This document shows, piece after piece, positions 13,127 through 27,137 of a DNA stretch of 64,000 nucleotides. Location of the stretch: positions 620,001 through 684,000 of the forward strand of contig OZ237737.1 of assembly GCA_965178125.1 (NCBI GenBank). Reading direction: 5' to 3'. This stretch comes from Bilabrum cf. latius (taxonomy: Eukaryota > Bigyra: Bicosoecida > Bigyra > Bicosoecida). Below the pieces are notes generated by a model. The model saw only the letters and a list, made by a program, of their open reading frames with translations, had not been told where the DNA came from and searched no databases. A program made the position numbers and the translations under genes. The first letter of the stretch is position 1; every line of letters begins with the position of its first letter.

Positions 13127-13937
13127 ATGTTGCGCCGTGTAATGACTGCTTCAAGCCGAGTCGCTCTTAACGCTGGTCGCATTACATCTGCGGCAGTCGC
13201 AGCGCATGGGCTGTTCAGCACATCCGCCGTTGCCGCAGAAGGAAACCCCAAGGTCTTCTTCGACGTGGCAGTGGATGGCGAAAAGCTTGGCCGCCTCACG
13301 ATGGAGCTGCGGGCAGACGGTAAGATTGCTAGGTTATATCGTATTACTTTTATACACTAGGATTGCATGTTGGTGTGAACTCCACTGGTTGCAGCTCTAC
13401 CCCCGCAGTGGCTCCCAAGACGGCTGAGAACTTCCGCGGGCTGTGCACTGGCGAGTACGGAACGGGACAATCAGGCAAAGAGCTTGTAAGAACAATTTAT
13501 TGATAATCATATTGTGGTGATTACAGCAGCATATGATTAGTTTTCTTCCTAGTGGCATCTGCTCGCAGTCTTACAAGGGCAGCAAGTTCCACCGAATCAT
13601 CCCGGATTTCATGGCCCAAGGTGGCGACTTCACCGCTGGCAATGGAACTGGCGGTGAGAGCATTTACGGGAGGACATTTTAGGACGAAAACTTCAGTCTG
13701 AAGCACGACCGCCCTGGTCTGCTGTCCATGGCGAACGCCGGCCCCAACACGAACGGGTCCCAGTTCTTCCTGACGTTCGTCCCTTGCCCGTGGCTGGATG
13801 GTAACCACACCGTGTTCGGCCAGGTGGTGGATGGCGCAGAGCTCCTGCGTGATATGGAGGCGCTTGGCTCCAGCAGTGGCAGGACCCGATCCACCGTGGA
13901 GATCGTGGATTGCGGGGAGATCAAGGAGGAGGAATGA
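13127..13937 (+). CDS. PPIF: Mitochondrial cyclophilin (peptidyl-prolyl isomerase, CypD-like)
   Basis: Three exons: 13127-13319, 13409-13485 and 13569-13937; 212 aa. The first 38 residues ([18 protein letters not shown]...) form an Arg/Ser/Ala-rich amphipathic presequence typical of mitochondrial import. The cyclophilin core is complete: FHRIIP with the catalytic Arg, [25 protein letters not shown] and [11 protein letters not shown]. The introns (89 and 83 bp, GT-AG) restore [14 protein letters not shown] and [14 protein letters not shown] single TAG at 13680 sits in GRTF-Q-DENF, where homologues have a variable polar residue (Glu, Ala or Gln). It ends at TGA 13935. Confidence 0.95.
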
Positions 13938-14360
13938 GCGGGAGCATCTTGCTGCACAGGTTGAGAGTTTGACATCGGTAGATAAGATTGTGGTAGACGA
14001 ATCACTGCGTGTCGCGAACAGCGAGCCGCATGCAGGAACACTGGGACGAGTGGTCGCGGTGTACGCTTCAATCGGCCACAGTGGCATGCGAGAGCTTCTA
14101 TCCGCGATCATGTGGGCCACATACGTTCTAACAGCACGTCTAATCAGGCGGAACAATCCGCATTCCGGTGGACCTGTACACACGGCCGGCAATCTGAAAT
14201 CATCGTCAGCGACAATAACAACACGCTACTTGTGTCTGTATAGACTCGATGACAATAATGGCTTTACTCGCGCACTTTGCCACTGGTTCCGCATAAATTT
14301 GCCCTGAAAGCTGCTTGAATAGCAATGAAGTCGATTTCACGGGTTTCAAGAGCCGTCGGC
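13938..14360. other. Intergenic region between cyclophilin and the lysine aminomutase-like gene
   Basis: A 423-bp tandem gap. It holds the cyclophilin 3' end and the promoter of the next gene. Open frames here have no protein-like composition and no recognisable motif; no tRNA-like fold was seen. Confidence 0.5.
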
Positions 14361-16525
14361 ATGCTTCGATCACCGGCTTATTCGATTCTCAGAGCAAGAG
14401 TTACTCGAGCTTTCTCAGCTGCTGCGTCAGGCACTGGGAGCCGGGATTCATCTCTTCGACAGGTAAGTCGGGCCGATTTTGTGTAAACTGTTTTCATTTA
14501 TGGCATGACTGCAACAATGATGGAGATGAGGAATGGATTGTTTTAGTTTTTGGGACAACGGTTGGGGGACAAGGTCACGGAGGCCGCGATAAGTCTCTCT
14601 CAGGTGATTCATGTCATCATGTGCCTTCACACCACTCGCAGAAGCTGGATGATGGACTGGGACTTGAAGATTTCGTAAAGGCAGGCACAGCTGGCCTTGG
14701 CAACCAAGAACCTGAGGTGAGAAAGTCTTGTTTGATCACTTGGCGGTAAGGAGGGCCACGATTTTTGGCACAGTTGCGTTTCTTGTGTCGTTGCGCCGCG
14801 ATTTTTTGGTGAATAGCTGCTAAGTATTATCACGATCGTCCCATCAGCCTCAAGTACGCTGTTCGGCATGATGCCGCATCTTGGGGTGGCCGCGCTTGTT
14901 AGAGTCGGTGCAGGCATTTTCTATTGCGGTTTTGCAGCTTTCGCGGGGAGTGCACGGGCTATCAGTTCAGTTACTTGTATATCAACCACTTCCAATGTTT
15001 ACAAGTTTGCAGGGTATTGCCGCTGATCGGCAGGAAAGGGCGGTAATGCCGCTTTTTGATCTTCCGGCCGACATCAAGGACGTGCCTTTCAAAACGTACA
15101 CGAAGAGGCACATTAAGAAAATTCTTGCAGAACATGCGCCCTAGTTGGATTATATGGATTACTACGTGCCGTCTACTGTGCTGCCGTAAGTTTGGCTCAG
15201 CACGGATGAATCCAAGCTGCGTTGCAGCACTAGCGAATGATTTTCAGGCTGTGTAGCTGCTACTATTTATGAATATTCGCAGTATGCGTACCAACAACTA
15301 CTTAGTGGACGAACTTATTGATTGGAGCAACGTGCCAAACGACCCGATGTTCCGCCTGGTGTTTCCCTAGCCCGACATGCTCAGCGAGGAGCACTCTGCC
15401 ATGATGCGAGGACTCATCGAGAGCGGCGAGGCCAAAGGCGTCAAGCTGCAGACCGAGGCCAACAAAATTAGAGCACTGCTGAACCCCCATCCGGCCGGCC
15501 AGAAGACGCTCAACGTGCCCAAGGTGGACGGGGAGGAGGTCCCCGGCCTCCAGCACAAGTACCGCGAAACGGTCCTCTTCTTCCCCACAGAGTCGCAGTA
15601 CTGCTAGGCGTATTGCACCTACTGCTTCAGGTTCGCCCAATTCGTGGCCGTGGGCTCCAGCCTGCAGTTTGCCTCGAAGGACGCGCAGCAGCTGGCCCGG
15701 TACCTCGAGGTCAACAAGGGCGTGAGCGACCTCCTCTTCACGGGTGGTGACCCGGGCACGCTCACGGCGGAGCAGTTCAGCAGGTACATCGACCCTCTGC
15801 TCAACACCAAGGAGCACGAGCACGTGCAGACCATCCGCATCGGCACCAAGTCGCTCGCCTACTGGCCCTACCGGTACGTCACGGACAGCGACGCAGACGA
15901 TTTCCTGAGGCTCATCAAGCGTGTCGTGGACAGCGGCAAGCACGTGTCCTTCATGGCCCACTTTACCCACCCCGTGGAGCTGTCCACTCCGGTGGTCAAG
16001 GAGGCCATGCGCCGGATCCGATCCACCGGCGCGCAGATCCGCACGCAGGCACCTCTGGTGAAGCACATCAACGACGACGCCGACACGTGGGCCACCATGT
16101 GGAGGGAGCAGGTGAGGCTGGGTGCCGTGCCCTATTACATGTTCGTGGAGCGAGACACTGGCCCGAGGGCGTACTTCGAGGTCCCCCTGGAGCAGGGCTA
16201 CGACATCTTCACCAAGGCGTTCACCCAGCAGAGCGGGCTGGCGCGCACCGTCAGGGGTCCCTCCATGTCCTGCGAGCCGGGGAAGGTGCACTACCTGGGC
16301 CCCGCCACCATCAAGGGCGAGAAGGTCATGATGTTCAAGTTCCTGCAGGCGCGCAACCCCGAGTGGAGCAAGCAGCCCTTCTTCGCGCAATACGACTCCA
16401 AGGCCGTGTGGCTGCACGACCTCAAGCCGGCCTTCGGAGAGAAGAAGTTCTTCTTCGAGGACGAGCTCAAGGCCATCGAGCAGGCGGGGGCGTCGTCTGG
16501 GCAGCTGCTGCAGGCGGACGAATGA
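14361..16525 (+). CDS. Radical-SAM lysine 2,3-aminomutase-like protein, putative mitochondrial
   Basis: Well-supported exons are 15013-15185 and 15283-16525 (intron 97 bp), ending TGA. They carry FKTYTKRHIKKI, the VLPMRTNNYLVDELIDW segment, the radical-SAM cluster motif CQAYCTYCFRF, GGDPGTLT, RIGTKSLAYWP, the FTHPVELS strand and a PGK segment near the C-terminus where KamA binds PLP. Three TAGs fall here: 15142, 15368 (FRLVFP-Q-PDML) and 15605, which is the first x of CxxxCxxC. The 5' part is tentative: exons 14361-14462 (a presequence-like MLRSPAYSILRARVTRAFSA), 14547-14603 and 14642-14716 look coding. The joins between 14716 and 15013 are unresolved because the phases do not fit one simple exon. 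KamA interconverts lysine and beta-lysine, but the substrate here is uncertain. Confidence 0.85.
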
Positions 16526-17122
16526 GAAATTAGCTTGTGTGACGAATGAGTTCGGGCTGACGGTGGAGCTGTGGATGATGATGATGCTACAACTGTGGGT
16601 GCTGCCTGCTTTTGTTTTTTTGCTACTGTAGCTGTCGTTACTTCGGCATTCGATGCTGGCAGGGCATGTCCTTGTTTACTTGCTTGCCCTGGCGTGCTTT
16701 TCGATTCGCTGTGGCAGCTGGTGCCATTGGAGGGAGGAAGGATGCTTGACATGGAGGAGTGAGGTGGGAGAGCTCGTGCTATTAGAGGGGGAGTGCGCTT
16801 GGCGCCGCTCCTCGTCGCTTTGGGCACTTGCTTTTGGGCGAGCGAAGGATGGGGCACACTTTGTGGCTGTTGGTGGAGCGGCACGGCGGCGAGACTTCCG
16901 ATAGGAGGCTTGCTTGCGCTGGTCCTGCCTACTTGCCACGCATGTATCAGTGCCAATGAAAATCAATTTATTGCTGTACTACACTATCTGGTCTTCCTGG
17001 TCTTTCCTGTGGGCTTCACTACAGGTTCGTTTCAGGTTCCTTTCTTGCCGAACCTCTCGCGGATTCATCACGGACTGCGGGCAAGTATAGCGCATCATTC
17101 ACAGGCCCCTTGAAAGCGCAAT
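16526..17122. other. Intergenic region between aminomutase-like gene and YJU2
   Basis: A 597-bp tandem gap. It includes a short GAT/GAC-rich stretch near 16574 and a T-rich patch near 16610. No coding frame, RNA gene or repeat family recognised. Confidence 0.5.
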
Positions 17123-18469
17123 ATGGCGAACCAAGCTGAGGCAATCTAGGCATGGAACAAGTACATTTCCCCAGAGTTTGATCCGTCGCTTTTGAAGAAA
17201 GACAAACGATAGGGCCAGAGAGGCGCACGACATGTTCGCATGGTTACACCCTTTAAATGTGCTTGCCTCAAGTGCGGGGCAATCATTCCTCATATGAAGA
17301 AGTTCAACACTAGGATAGAGAAAGCTGTGGACAAGGACTACCATGGTGTCGTAATATTTCGATTCTTTTACAGGTGTCCGGAGTGTTCACAGCCTTTCAC
17401 GATTGTTACTGATCCTGCGACCAATGACTATGCCGCTGAGCACGGTGTGCGGCGAATCATGGAAGTATGGAAGGAGAAACAGCTTGCACAGAAGAAGGAG
17501 GAAGCCGAGAAAGCCGCGAAGGATGAATTGGGTGGCGCTGACACAATGGAGGCGCTAGAGGAGCGCACAGAAAGAAGCAAACGACTGATGGAACAGCACG
17601 AAGAGCTGGAGGCATTAAAATCGTCAAACAGGGAGATAGAGGGGATGACTCCGGACGAGCTCCTGCGCTCCTTGTACGGCAGCGGCGGCGAAGCTGCCAA
17701 GGCAGGCGGGGGCGACGACGACGCTGTTGCTGCGAGGACCGCCGAGGAGGATGCAGAGCTCGCGGCAGCGTTCGGCGGCAGCGGCTCTGGGAAGGCCACT
17801 GGGGGCTTATCATTGCCCGGGCAGTCTTCGTCTTCGTTGTCGTCTGTGGCTGCGGCCGCGGCCGGATCGCAGGCACCATCATCGTCGTCTACGGTTCCGT
17901 CATTGCCACCCTCTGCCTCTGTGGGTGCTTCCAGTGGCTCAGCTGCCACCGCCACTGCTGCTGCCAGTGGGACCGGGTTCGACTTCTTCGGGGAACCCGA
18001 GGCTGCTTCGGCATCCCCAGGCGCGCGCGCATCATCGCAGAGCGCGTCGCAAGGAGTTCCAAATGGCGAGCAGCCCGACTCGGGTGGTGTTCCCCCGGTG
18101 GCACCTGGCCCGCCTGCTGCAGCTTGGAGTGGAGGGTTACCGGGCGTGGCGAGCGCCTCTGGTGGCGTCATTATCCGAAGAAAACGGAAGAGGGGTGAAG
18201 GATCGTCTGGCGCGTAGCCTGCGTCAAGCGATGGGCTCCGACTGGGCTCGCCAGGAGGTGGCCCCGCACCACAGACCGACTGTGGGGCTGGCTTGAACAA
18301 GCGAGCGCGCGTGGAAGAGAGTGAATCAGTTCTGCCAGCTAAGCCACCTACAAGGGTGAGTGGCAATACCCAATATAGTAGCGGGTCAGTGCAGCAGAAG
18401 AAGGCAAGCGTGCTGCTAGCTGCATACGCTGAAAGTTCGGATGAAGAAGATGAAGACGCTGGCGATTGA
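17123..18469 (+). CDS. YJU2: Pre-mRNA splicing factor YJU2/CCDC94 (CWC16 family)
   Basis: Step-I splicing factor that stabilises the branch helix in the spliceosome. The ATG at 17123 was chosen because it restores the family N-terminus NKYISPEFDPS, ahead of VTPFKCACLKCGAIIP; two TAGs (17147 and 17210) lie between it and the next downstream Met. The paired CLKC and CPEC motifs form the expected C4 zinc site, followed by IFRFFYRC and TDPATNDYAAEHG. Residues 110-180 are a charged Glu/Lys coiled coil, and the rest is Ser/Ala/Gly-rich and probably disordered, with a basic IIRRKRKRG patch and an acidic tail ESSDEEDED. A third TAG (18215) lies just after the basic patch. 448 aa, TGA stop. No intron seen. 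Confidence 0.92.
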
Positions 18470-18715
18470 CAGGTTGAATTTTCCGAGGGGGGAAGCATGA
18501 TTTCGCCTAGTAAAGGCGGTTCTTATGTGCCATGGCCGCCCCTTGGAGGGCGAGCGAACAGATAGAGTCAAAGCACGTACATTGGCTGTGACTGGCCGAT
18601 CGACGATAGCGACGACACAAGACAAGACGTGCTGCAAGTGTATTGGGTTACTGTATATGTAATCTCAGCATGACAACCGATTGCGCTATCCATACTGAAA
18701 TCCTACAAAGATCGG
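18470..18715. other. Convergent intergenic spacer
   Basis: A 246-bp gap between the stop codons of YJU2 (plus) and polyubiquitin (minus). Nothing recognised beyond expected 3' ends. Confidence 0.4.
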
Positions 18716-20677
<1,962 letters not shown>

Positions 20678-21012
20678 GTGGTCTTTTCTTGCGTATAGGA
20701 ATGAGTGACTGCGCGTTCCCGCTGTCCAAATTATTGTTCAGTAAAGTTTGATTTAAAATGTTGGATTGTAAGTAGCGTGTTGGTATATTGTATTTCCCGC
20801 GTGCTTCCAACTTACTGACTTTTATATGCAGAAATTGGGATGGTTCATAGATTTAATATTTTGACATATGCTCGGTCTAACGGAACTGGCACAGATGATC
20901 CACTTCGACCACTATGGGCGCCAGGAATCCGAATACGGATGGGTTCCGGTTTGCTCAGAAGCGAGCTTCCGGATGAAGGTCGCACGCAAAGCACCTTTCA
21001 CGAAGATAGTGC
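20678..21012. other. Upstream region of polyubiquitin
   Basis: A 335-bp gap between the polyubiquitin ATG and the stop codon of the next minus-strand gene. It is markedly AT-rich next to the ATG (20700-20790) and so a good promoter candidate. No heat-shock element was confidently recognised. Confidence 0.4.
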
Positions 21013-24000
21013 TCAAACTACGCCATTGCAGACGTTTTGAATCATGACAAATGTCCCTGGGAGTCTCCTTGCCGCGACCTTGTCTTCTAGCACACCGGCG
21101 AAGGCCTCGCGCAACGTATCCAACAGCAACTTCCTGCCCTTATCGGTGCTTTGCCCGCGCACCACCTTGATCGCAGCCTTGGTAGCTGGAGCGCACCTAG
21201 CATCAATCTGCTGCACCATTCCAGTGGGCGCCCGTCGGCCCGCTGCCACTGCAGCGCATTGAACCACGTGCCCGATGCAAGCGAGCACACCTCGGGACGT
21301 TGCAGCTGTGGAGCTGCTGCTATTGCCGCTGCTCAGCAGTGACGAAGCCAGCGCATCGAGGCACCTGCAGGCAGCGAGGCTGGCAGCACCTGTCTCACTC
21401 GGGTCCACCCGCCTGACAAGCCCGCTACCGCAAAGCGCTTGCAGCAGGCTCTAGGCCAGATCAACTAAATCTGCTAGTGTCTGCGGGGAAACACCGAGAT
21501 CTAGAGCTACTGCCCCAGCAGCGACGACGTCTAGCCCAGTTGATACTGCGGCAGCCAGGTCTGCGTCGTGATTGATGCCCCCACTGTCGGCCAGCTGGTC
21601 TCGGACCGGACTCACTCGCTGGACGGACCTCGTCACCAGCGCTGCAGACACCACCGTGATGTGCCGCAGCTCCGTGAGCGATTCCCTGACCGATGAATCA
21701 CTCGATGCTAGCAATGCTTCTCGCGAGAGCAGCTTGGATGCGAATTGGTGCAACCGGCCGCACCTGCGCACCTCTCTCAAGCACTACTGCACGGATGCTG
21801 CGGGGGCACCTGGTCGTTCGCCTAGCACCTCCACGTCGCTGTCCAGCAGCCGCTCAACGACGGCATGCAGCAGGACACACAGAGCCCTCGCACACACGAG
21901 CAAGATGCTGACGTTCATTTCGCTGCCACTGACCAGCAGGAAGCGGAGGCTCTCGGCAGCACAGTCTTCCAAAGCCACAGAACCACCGCTGGAGCCCTAG
22001 CCGCCCCCAGAAACACCGTGGCCGGCTGCCTTTCCCGCAGTTCCCTTCAGCAGCATGGTCCCAAATCCAGCGAACCGCGTCGCCTCCATAGCTAAAACCT
22101 CGCCTGCGAGTGCCCTTGCCTGCGGCAGCACCTCTGCCACCCCAACGCAAGCAGCAAAGAAGGCTCGGAGGCTCTGCAAGAATAGCTGGGCAGCGGCTGG
22201 AAGCGCCGTATCCGAGTCGTCTTGGCTCGCAGAGAGAGCGGCCTCCTTGGATGCAAGCTGCACGCCTCGAGCCAGCGACTCGAGCAGCTCGATGCACCCC
22301 CGTGCCACAGTGTCTCTGGCCACCCGCTTAGCGGCGGACAGCTGCTTGGTGCTTGCTTGGAGCAGGTGATCCAAGGCACACGACATGGTGGCATCGATGA
22401 GATCCAGACCACCCTCACTCCGCAGACCTGCTGGAGTTGCAGCAAAATGAGCTGCACAGGCGGCGATCAAAGGAATGGCGGTTTGCTTGGTGTCCGCTGA
22501 ATCGCCGCTTGGCCCAGGATTAACAGCAGCGGCATCGGAGCTGGAGCTTCGCGGTGCTGTCACCCCGCCATCCAAATTGACACGGAACCTAGCCATTACT
22601 GCCTTTAGGAGAAGCGGGCAGCTTCTTGAGACCTCGATCATTGAGGCAAGGCCAGACTGAGGCTTCGCTTCGGTGCCGGCCGCCGCATCGGCGGGTATTT
22701 CACCGTCAGCGAATCCATTGGTACTCCCATCACGATCATCCTATTCAGCGCACAAAGTTGCGGCATCGCCGAGAACAAGACCCATCAGAACTTCCAAATG
22801 CTTCAGCATGGCACCAAGAGCCTGCGACAGCTGCTTGGCCTGCTCTGAATACGCAAGAGCCTCGTCATGATGCAGCTCTAGCTCATGGACCGCAGCTGCA
22901 CCCAGCCTTGACCCCGGAGATTCGGCCTGATGGAGCTGCTTGGCTGCAACTGCGGCAGCTTGTCCTGCATCTGCCAAAGTGTTCTTTGCAATCTCGATCA
23001 GCGAGCTGCTGGCTTTCCCCAGCCCGCACCTCGACATCTCCTTGGCACAGTCTGCCCACGCTCGGCGGTCGTGGCTGGAGCACGCTGCCTGCAGCAGTGC
23101 GCCTGTACATGAAACTACTCTGCACAGGGAGACGCACTCTGCAGCAGTCGCGCTAGGTGCCGCTGGGTCAACGCCCGCTTCCACCCTGCTGCGACCAGAC
23201 GAAGGCCTGGGTCGCTTTGAGCTCCCCGGGCGGCCGGCACCCACCGTGGGCGTCCTGGGACTGCCTAGCCGCATGGAGGCTCCGAACTGCTCCTTGCTGT
23301 GGCGATTACGGATAGTAGCGGCTGCACGGGCAAGAAACCGGCCAAGCGGCGACAAAAACAATCCATCTAATTGGGTACCACGCGACAGGTCGTCAGTCCC
23401 GGCACCCGAGGACGGTGTGGCATTCGATGAGCTGAGCACGAGCTGCCAGCGATGCATGGCCTCCGATGGCTGAGCCAGATCAGCCAGCAAGAGCAGGGCA
23501 CTGGCTGCGTATCCATCCCCAGTAGGAGCACCCGTCCGCTGTGATATCTCGAGACCGCGAATAAGGGGCGCAGCAATGCGACGGATGCTCTCATCAGCAA
23601 GCGTGGAGCCTAAAGCAAGCCTGGCTCTCAGGGCCAGTACCAACGGCCGGACAGGGTTGGCGCTTGGGCGCAAAGAACCATCTACGGGGGGCGATGCCGC
23701 AGTGGCCAGAGCAAGCCCAGCCAGCATGCGTTCGTTTTGTGCCAGCGAATCGCGCGTGCCTTCCGTCTGCGAGAGAATGTTGCAAGCGCATTGCAGGCTT
23801 TCCACGGATGGGGAGCAGGCCATCCCGTCCGCAGACCTACCTACCATCCAATCCTGCAGCCAGTTGGGCAGCTCCCACCAGCTCCGGTAGTCCATCGTCT
23901 GGTCGAGCTGGCTGCTAGACTTCTCAGCCAGCCGTCGCCTATCCAAGTCGTCGTCAAGCTGCGCCGCACAGTAGAATGCAGCTTCAGCCAACGCCATGTC

Positions 24001-26966
24001 ACAGGCCTATATGCATGCTGGTAAGGTTGCAGTTCGAGAGCCAGCGCTGCCGTGTGACCCTGCTGCTTCTCGAAGTCCGCTGAACAGCCGCTACCCGATC
24101 ATCTTGCGTTTCTCACTAAGCTCTGCTTGCGAGAAGCTGCCCATTGGCGCGAGCGATTGCTCTGGGACAGCTGTGGCATTCCGAAGGGCGCCTGCCAGCA
24201 TTGCTGCAGCGCATGCCGAGCATGCATCCAGCAGGACCTACGTGTCTCCCGCCTGCCCTGACCGCCTCGCCTTGACCGTCACGACGAGCACTTCGAGACA
24301 CGCTCTCGGCAGCACAGATCCCATGATGTCATTGGCAATTTCTGAAGAGACGCTCTCATCGAAGGCAACAGCCGGCTCTGATCGCCTACGAGTCCCTGGC
24401 CTGTCTGCCCGAACCACGCCAGAGGCCAGCGCAAGGCAATGACAAAGTGCACCGCACAGCTGACGAGCTGCCTTTGGCTGGGACAAGCCTGGCTCGTGTG
24501 TCTTTGGGCTGCCCGCCGCAGCCGCAAGCGTATCTACGACTGCCTTTGCAAGTTGCCTTAGCATCGATCTTCTCGTGCCTCCAGGCGAAGGCTTCTCCCC
24601 CTCCTGCTCCCTCCAAGGCATCCGCAGATAGCCCCCTGCGGCCACTGGCCTCACGCCGCAGGCCTTCGAGGCAGGAATCGCCACCTCTACAAGAAGGCTG
24701 GCAGCCAAGTCCTCTCCCTGCAGACCTTCTTGGGGCTCCCAACCGGGGACACAGCCAGACAGAAGGACAAGAAGCTCCACCGGTCCAGGAGTGGCTGGTG
24801 CTGCCGTTGAGTCGTCCGGGCTGGACGCCAGCTGGATCCAGTCGGTGGACGCAGAGAGCTTTTCCAGGATTGCAAGAACAGGGGCATTGGACACAGGTGG
24901 GCCTCTTGCACTGCGTGCTCGCTGCTCCGCGAGATACTCCTGCAGCTGGGTCATCTGGGTCGTTGTGTCCAAATCACAACCCATGCTGGCCACGCGCAGC
25001 ACCCTGTCGTGAAGGGACAGCTTGCTCGTGGCATCGTTGTCGCTTGGCCCACCTGCCTCCGAGCTGCACGCAGCTGTTGATTCACCAGTCGGGCGCTCAC
25101 CGGTCTTTGGAGAGGGGCTTGGGACCTGGCCGGCTTCGTCCAGGGCCAATTCGGCAGCGCCAGGCGCTTGGGTTCCTAAGTGAGATCCTGAAGCCGGCTC
25201 AGTTGCGGCATCGGCCTCAGCTGGTGGCAGATCGCGACCGTACGTCTCCTCCAGCGCAGACTACAGCGAATCAGAAAGCAAATTCTACGTATTGCTCGCA
25301 GCTGCGCCGCCGCTCGATTGACTGGGTCGTTGACCACGTGCGGGGCTTACGCTGTCGGATTTTGAACCGTGCGAACCAGCCATGTCCTCCTGCAAGTCAC
25401 GTGGAGTCTTCGGCGAGCTAGCCCTACTGCCATCTGGCGCGGCGTGGGACTCCTTCGACTCCGCTGCCTCCTCTGCGCGACTGGTGCCTGTTCCACTTAG
25501 GGTGCGGCTCTACGCACCAACGGCATCACTACGACCTCCATCCGCGGTGTCTCCTGCTTGCACATGAGATCCTACGGCTGCCCGGAGCTAGCTTCTTCTG
25601 GGGATTGACAGCCTCTCCCATACGTGCAGGCACTCGGGCACTTCTCGTGGCATGCCTCCGTCTGGAGTGAGGCCGAGCGAATCGATGCCTGCGCCAGAAG
25701 ATCGAAGCTTGCTTTTGCTTGTAGTACTTGCTCGGCCTCTGGATGCAGTACCACCTAGCTGGGTTTGGACGACATTACTTAGCACGCCTCGGCAGAAATC
25801 GTGCTTCGCGATGTCGGTCCACGTCGGTCGATCGAGAGGATGGGGCGCCAGCAGCCGGTCAAGAAGATCAACCAGCGGCTGACTAGATAGCATGAGGGCT
25901 CGACCAGGCGGAAGGACTGTACCTCGGTGCATGGAATCGTGGGTTGGGTGTCGGCTGTCGGCTGCAGGGCGCACCTCCCCCTCCCCCTGCCAACTGGTCC
26001 GCCGTTCGCCATGTCGTACAGGCCTTGCAGCATACAGCTCGCAGTAGGCAGTCAGCGGGTCCTGAGACACAGACTCGGCCGATTCGAATCGCGCGGACGC
26101 CGCCCGCGAGTCGCTCATCGTCGTTCTCCTACTGCTGCTGCCGCTCTCGTCCAGCATGTCAAGCGCCCGATCCGAGCCACGGGAGGCATTGGCAGCACGC
26201 CCGGCCAGTAGCCGGTACAGAAGCATCCCAACCCTCCACAAATCGCTCGCAATACCGTACAATGGCAAAGGCCCTCGTTCACCGGCAACATCAATTGCTC
26301 CCTCCAAGCACTCGGGCGGCGTGGCTTGCCCGAGCCGAGCCCCCGCACGGGTGACCTTGGCTAGCCTGTCAGCTTCGGCTGCTGTCCGCCTGTCAGAATC
26401 TGCGTCTGCATTGCCCTACATTATGGACACTCTATATGCCGATCGAAAGCTTCCCAGTTTGGCCACTCCATATGAATCCAAGCTGATGTTGTCGGGGTCG
26501 AGACCAGCAAGCAGAACGCCGTTCGCGTGGCACCATGCCAAACCTCTCAAGATGTCGGCAGCGATCAAGTTGACTGCAGATTCGGGAAATGAAGCACTCT
26601 ATCGGAGACATTGTCCAATAGTGTCGCCTGAGCATAGCTCCAGTACGATCCAGTAGTGTCGTGACGTTTCGTACCACCCGTGAAACTTGACTACATTGCT
26701 GTGCCCGCTTAACTTGTTCAAGAAGTACACCTCGGCTTTCGTCTGCGTATAGGATATAGCTGTGAACGATAGGTTCCTGGGTACGATTCAAGAGCACGAT
26801 GGTCATTTGTGAGGAAATTCAGATAGATACTCACTGCAACGCTGTCCAGCTTGTCGACCCGCCGTAGGCACACATACTCGATCTCCTGCCTGACTCTGCC
26901 CTTAAACGACCGAAACTACTTATTTCTAGATCCTTCAAGCTCCCCGTATAGCTGGTACTTCTCCAT
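21013..26966 (-). CDS. ULK4: ULK4/RUNKEL-type pseudokinase with long helical C-terminus
   Basis: Exons 26966-26835 and 26742-21013 (intron 92 bp, phase 0); 1953 aa, longer than human ULK4 (about 1275). The N-lobe matches the family (MEKYQLYGELEG, KGRVRQEIEYVCLRRVDK), followed by NVVKFHGWYETSRHYWIVLE and a C-lobe with SDLWRVGMLLYRLLAG and PLDRPTWTDIAKHDF. The kinase motifs are degenerate: ELEGSRNK replaces the GxGxxG loop, Arg stands near the VAIK lysine, LAGLDPDN replaces HRDLKPxN and LGS replaces DFG. ULK4 is a known pseudokinase linked to cilia and microtubules. The remaining ~1500 residues are Ala/Leu-rich helices, probably HEAT/ARM repeats as in homologues, with disordered linkers. About 14 in-frame TAGs; TGA stop at 21013. 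Confidence 0.88.
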
Positions 26967-27137
26967 TATTCATGAAAAGGTGGAAACGGCAACTGCACAT
27001 TTTGAACCGGTTGTAACTGCGGAAGCACGAAGAGCCGTATACTCCGCGAAATCAAGGGCTGGTCAAGAGTTAATCGAGAAGTACAGTAGAACTATAGCAT
27101 TGCAAGTCAGTTGACTTGGGTGCTTGCTCTGAATTGC
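26967..27137. promoter_or_regulatory. Divergent promoter region, ULK4 / unknown gene
   Basis: 171 bp separate the two divergent start codons. Both promoters must lie here by position; no motif recognised. Confidence 0.3.

Noticed and set aside
13559-13568. Alternative acceptor of cyclophilin intron 2 at ttcctag (ending 13551)
   Set aside because: It puts the downstream exon out of frame with [11 protein letters not shown]; the cgcag acceptor at 13568 restores it.
15302-16417. 371-aa minus-strand ORF across the aminomutase-like gene
   Set aside because: His/Gly/Val/Leu-rich shadow of the conserved radical-SAM exon.
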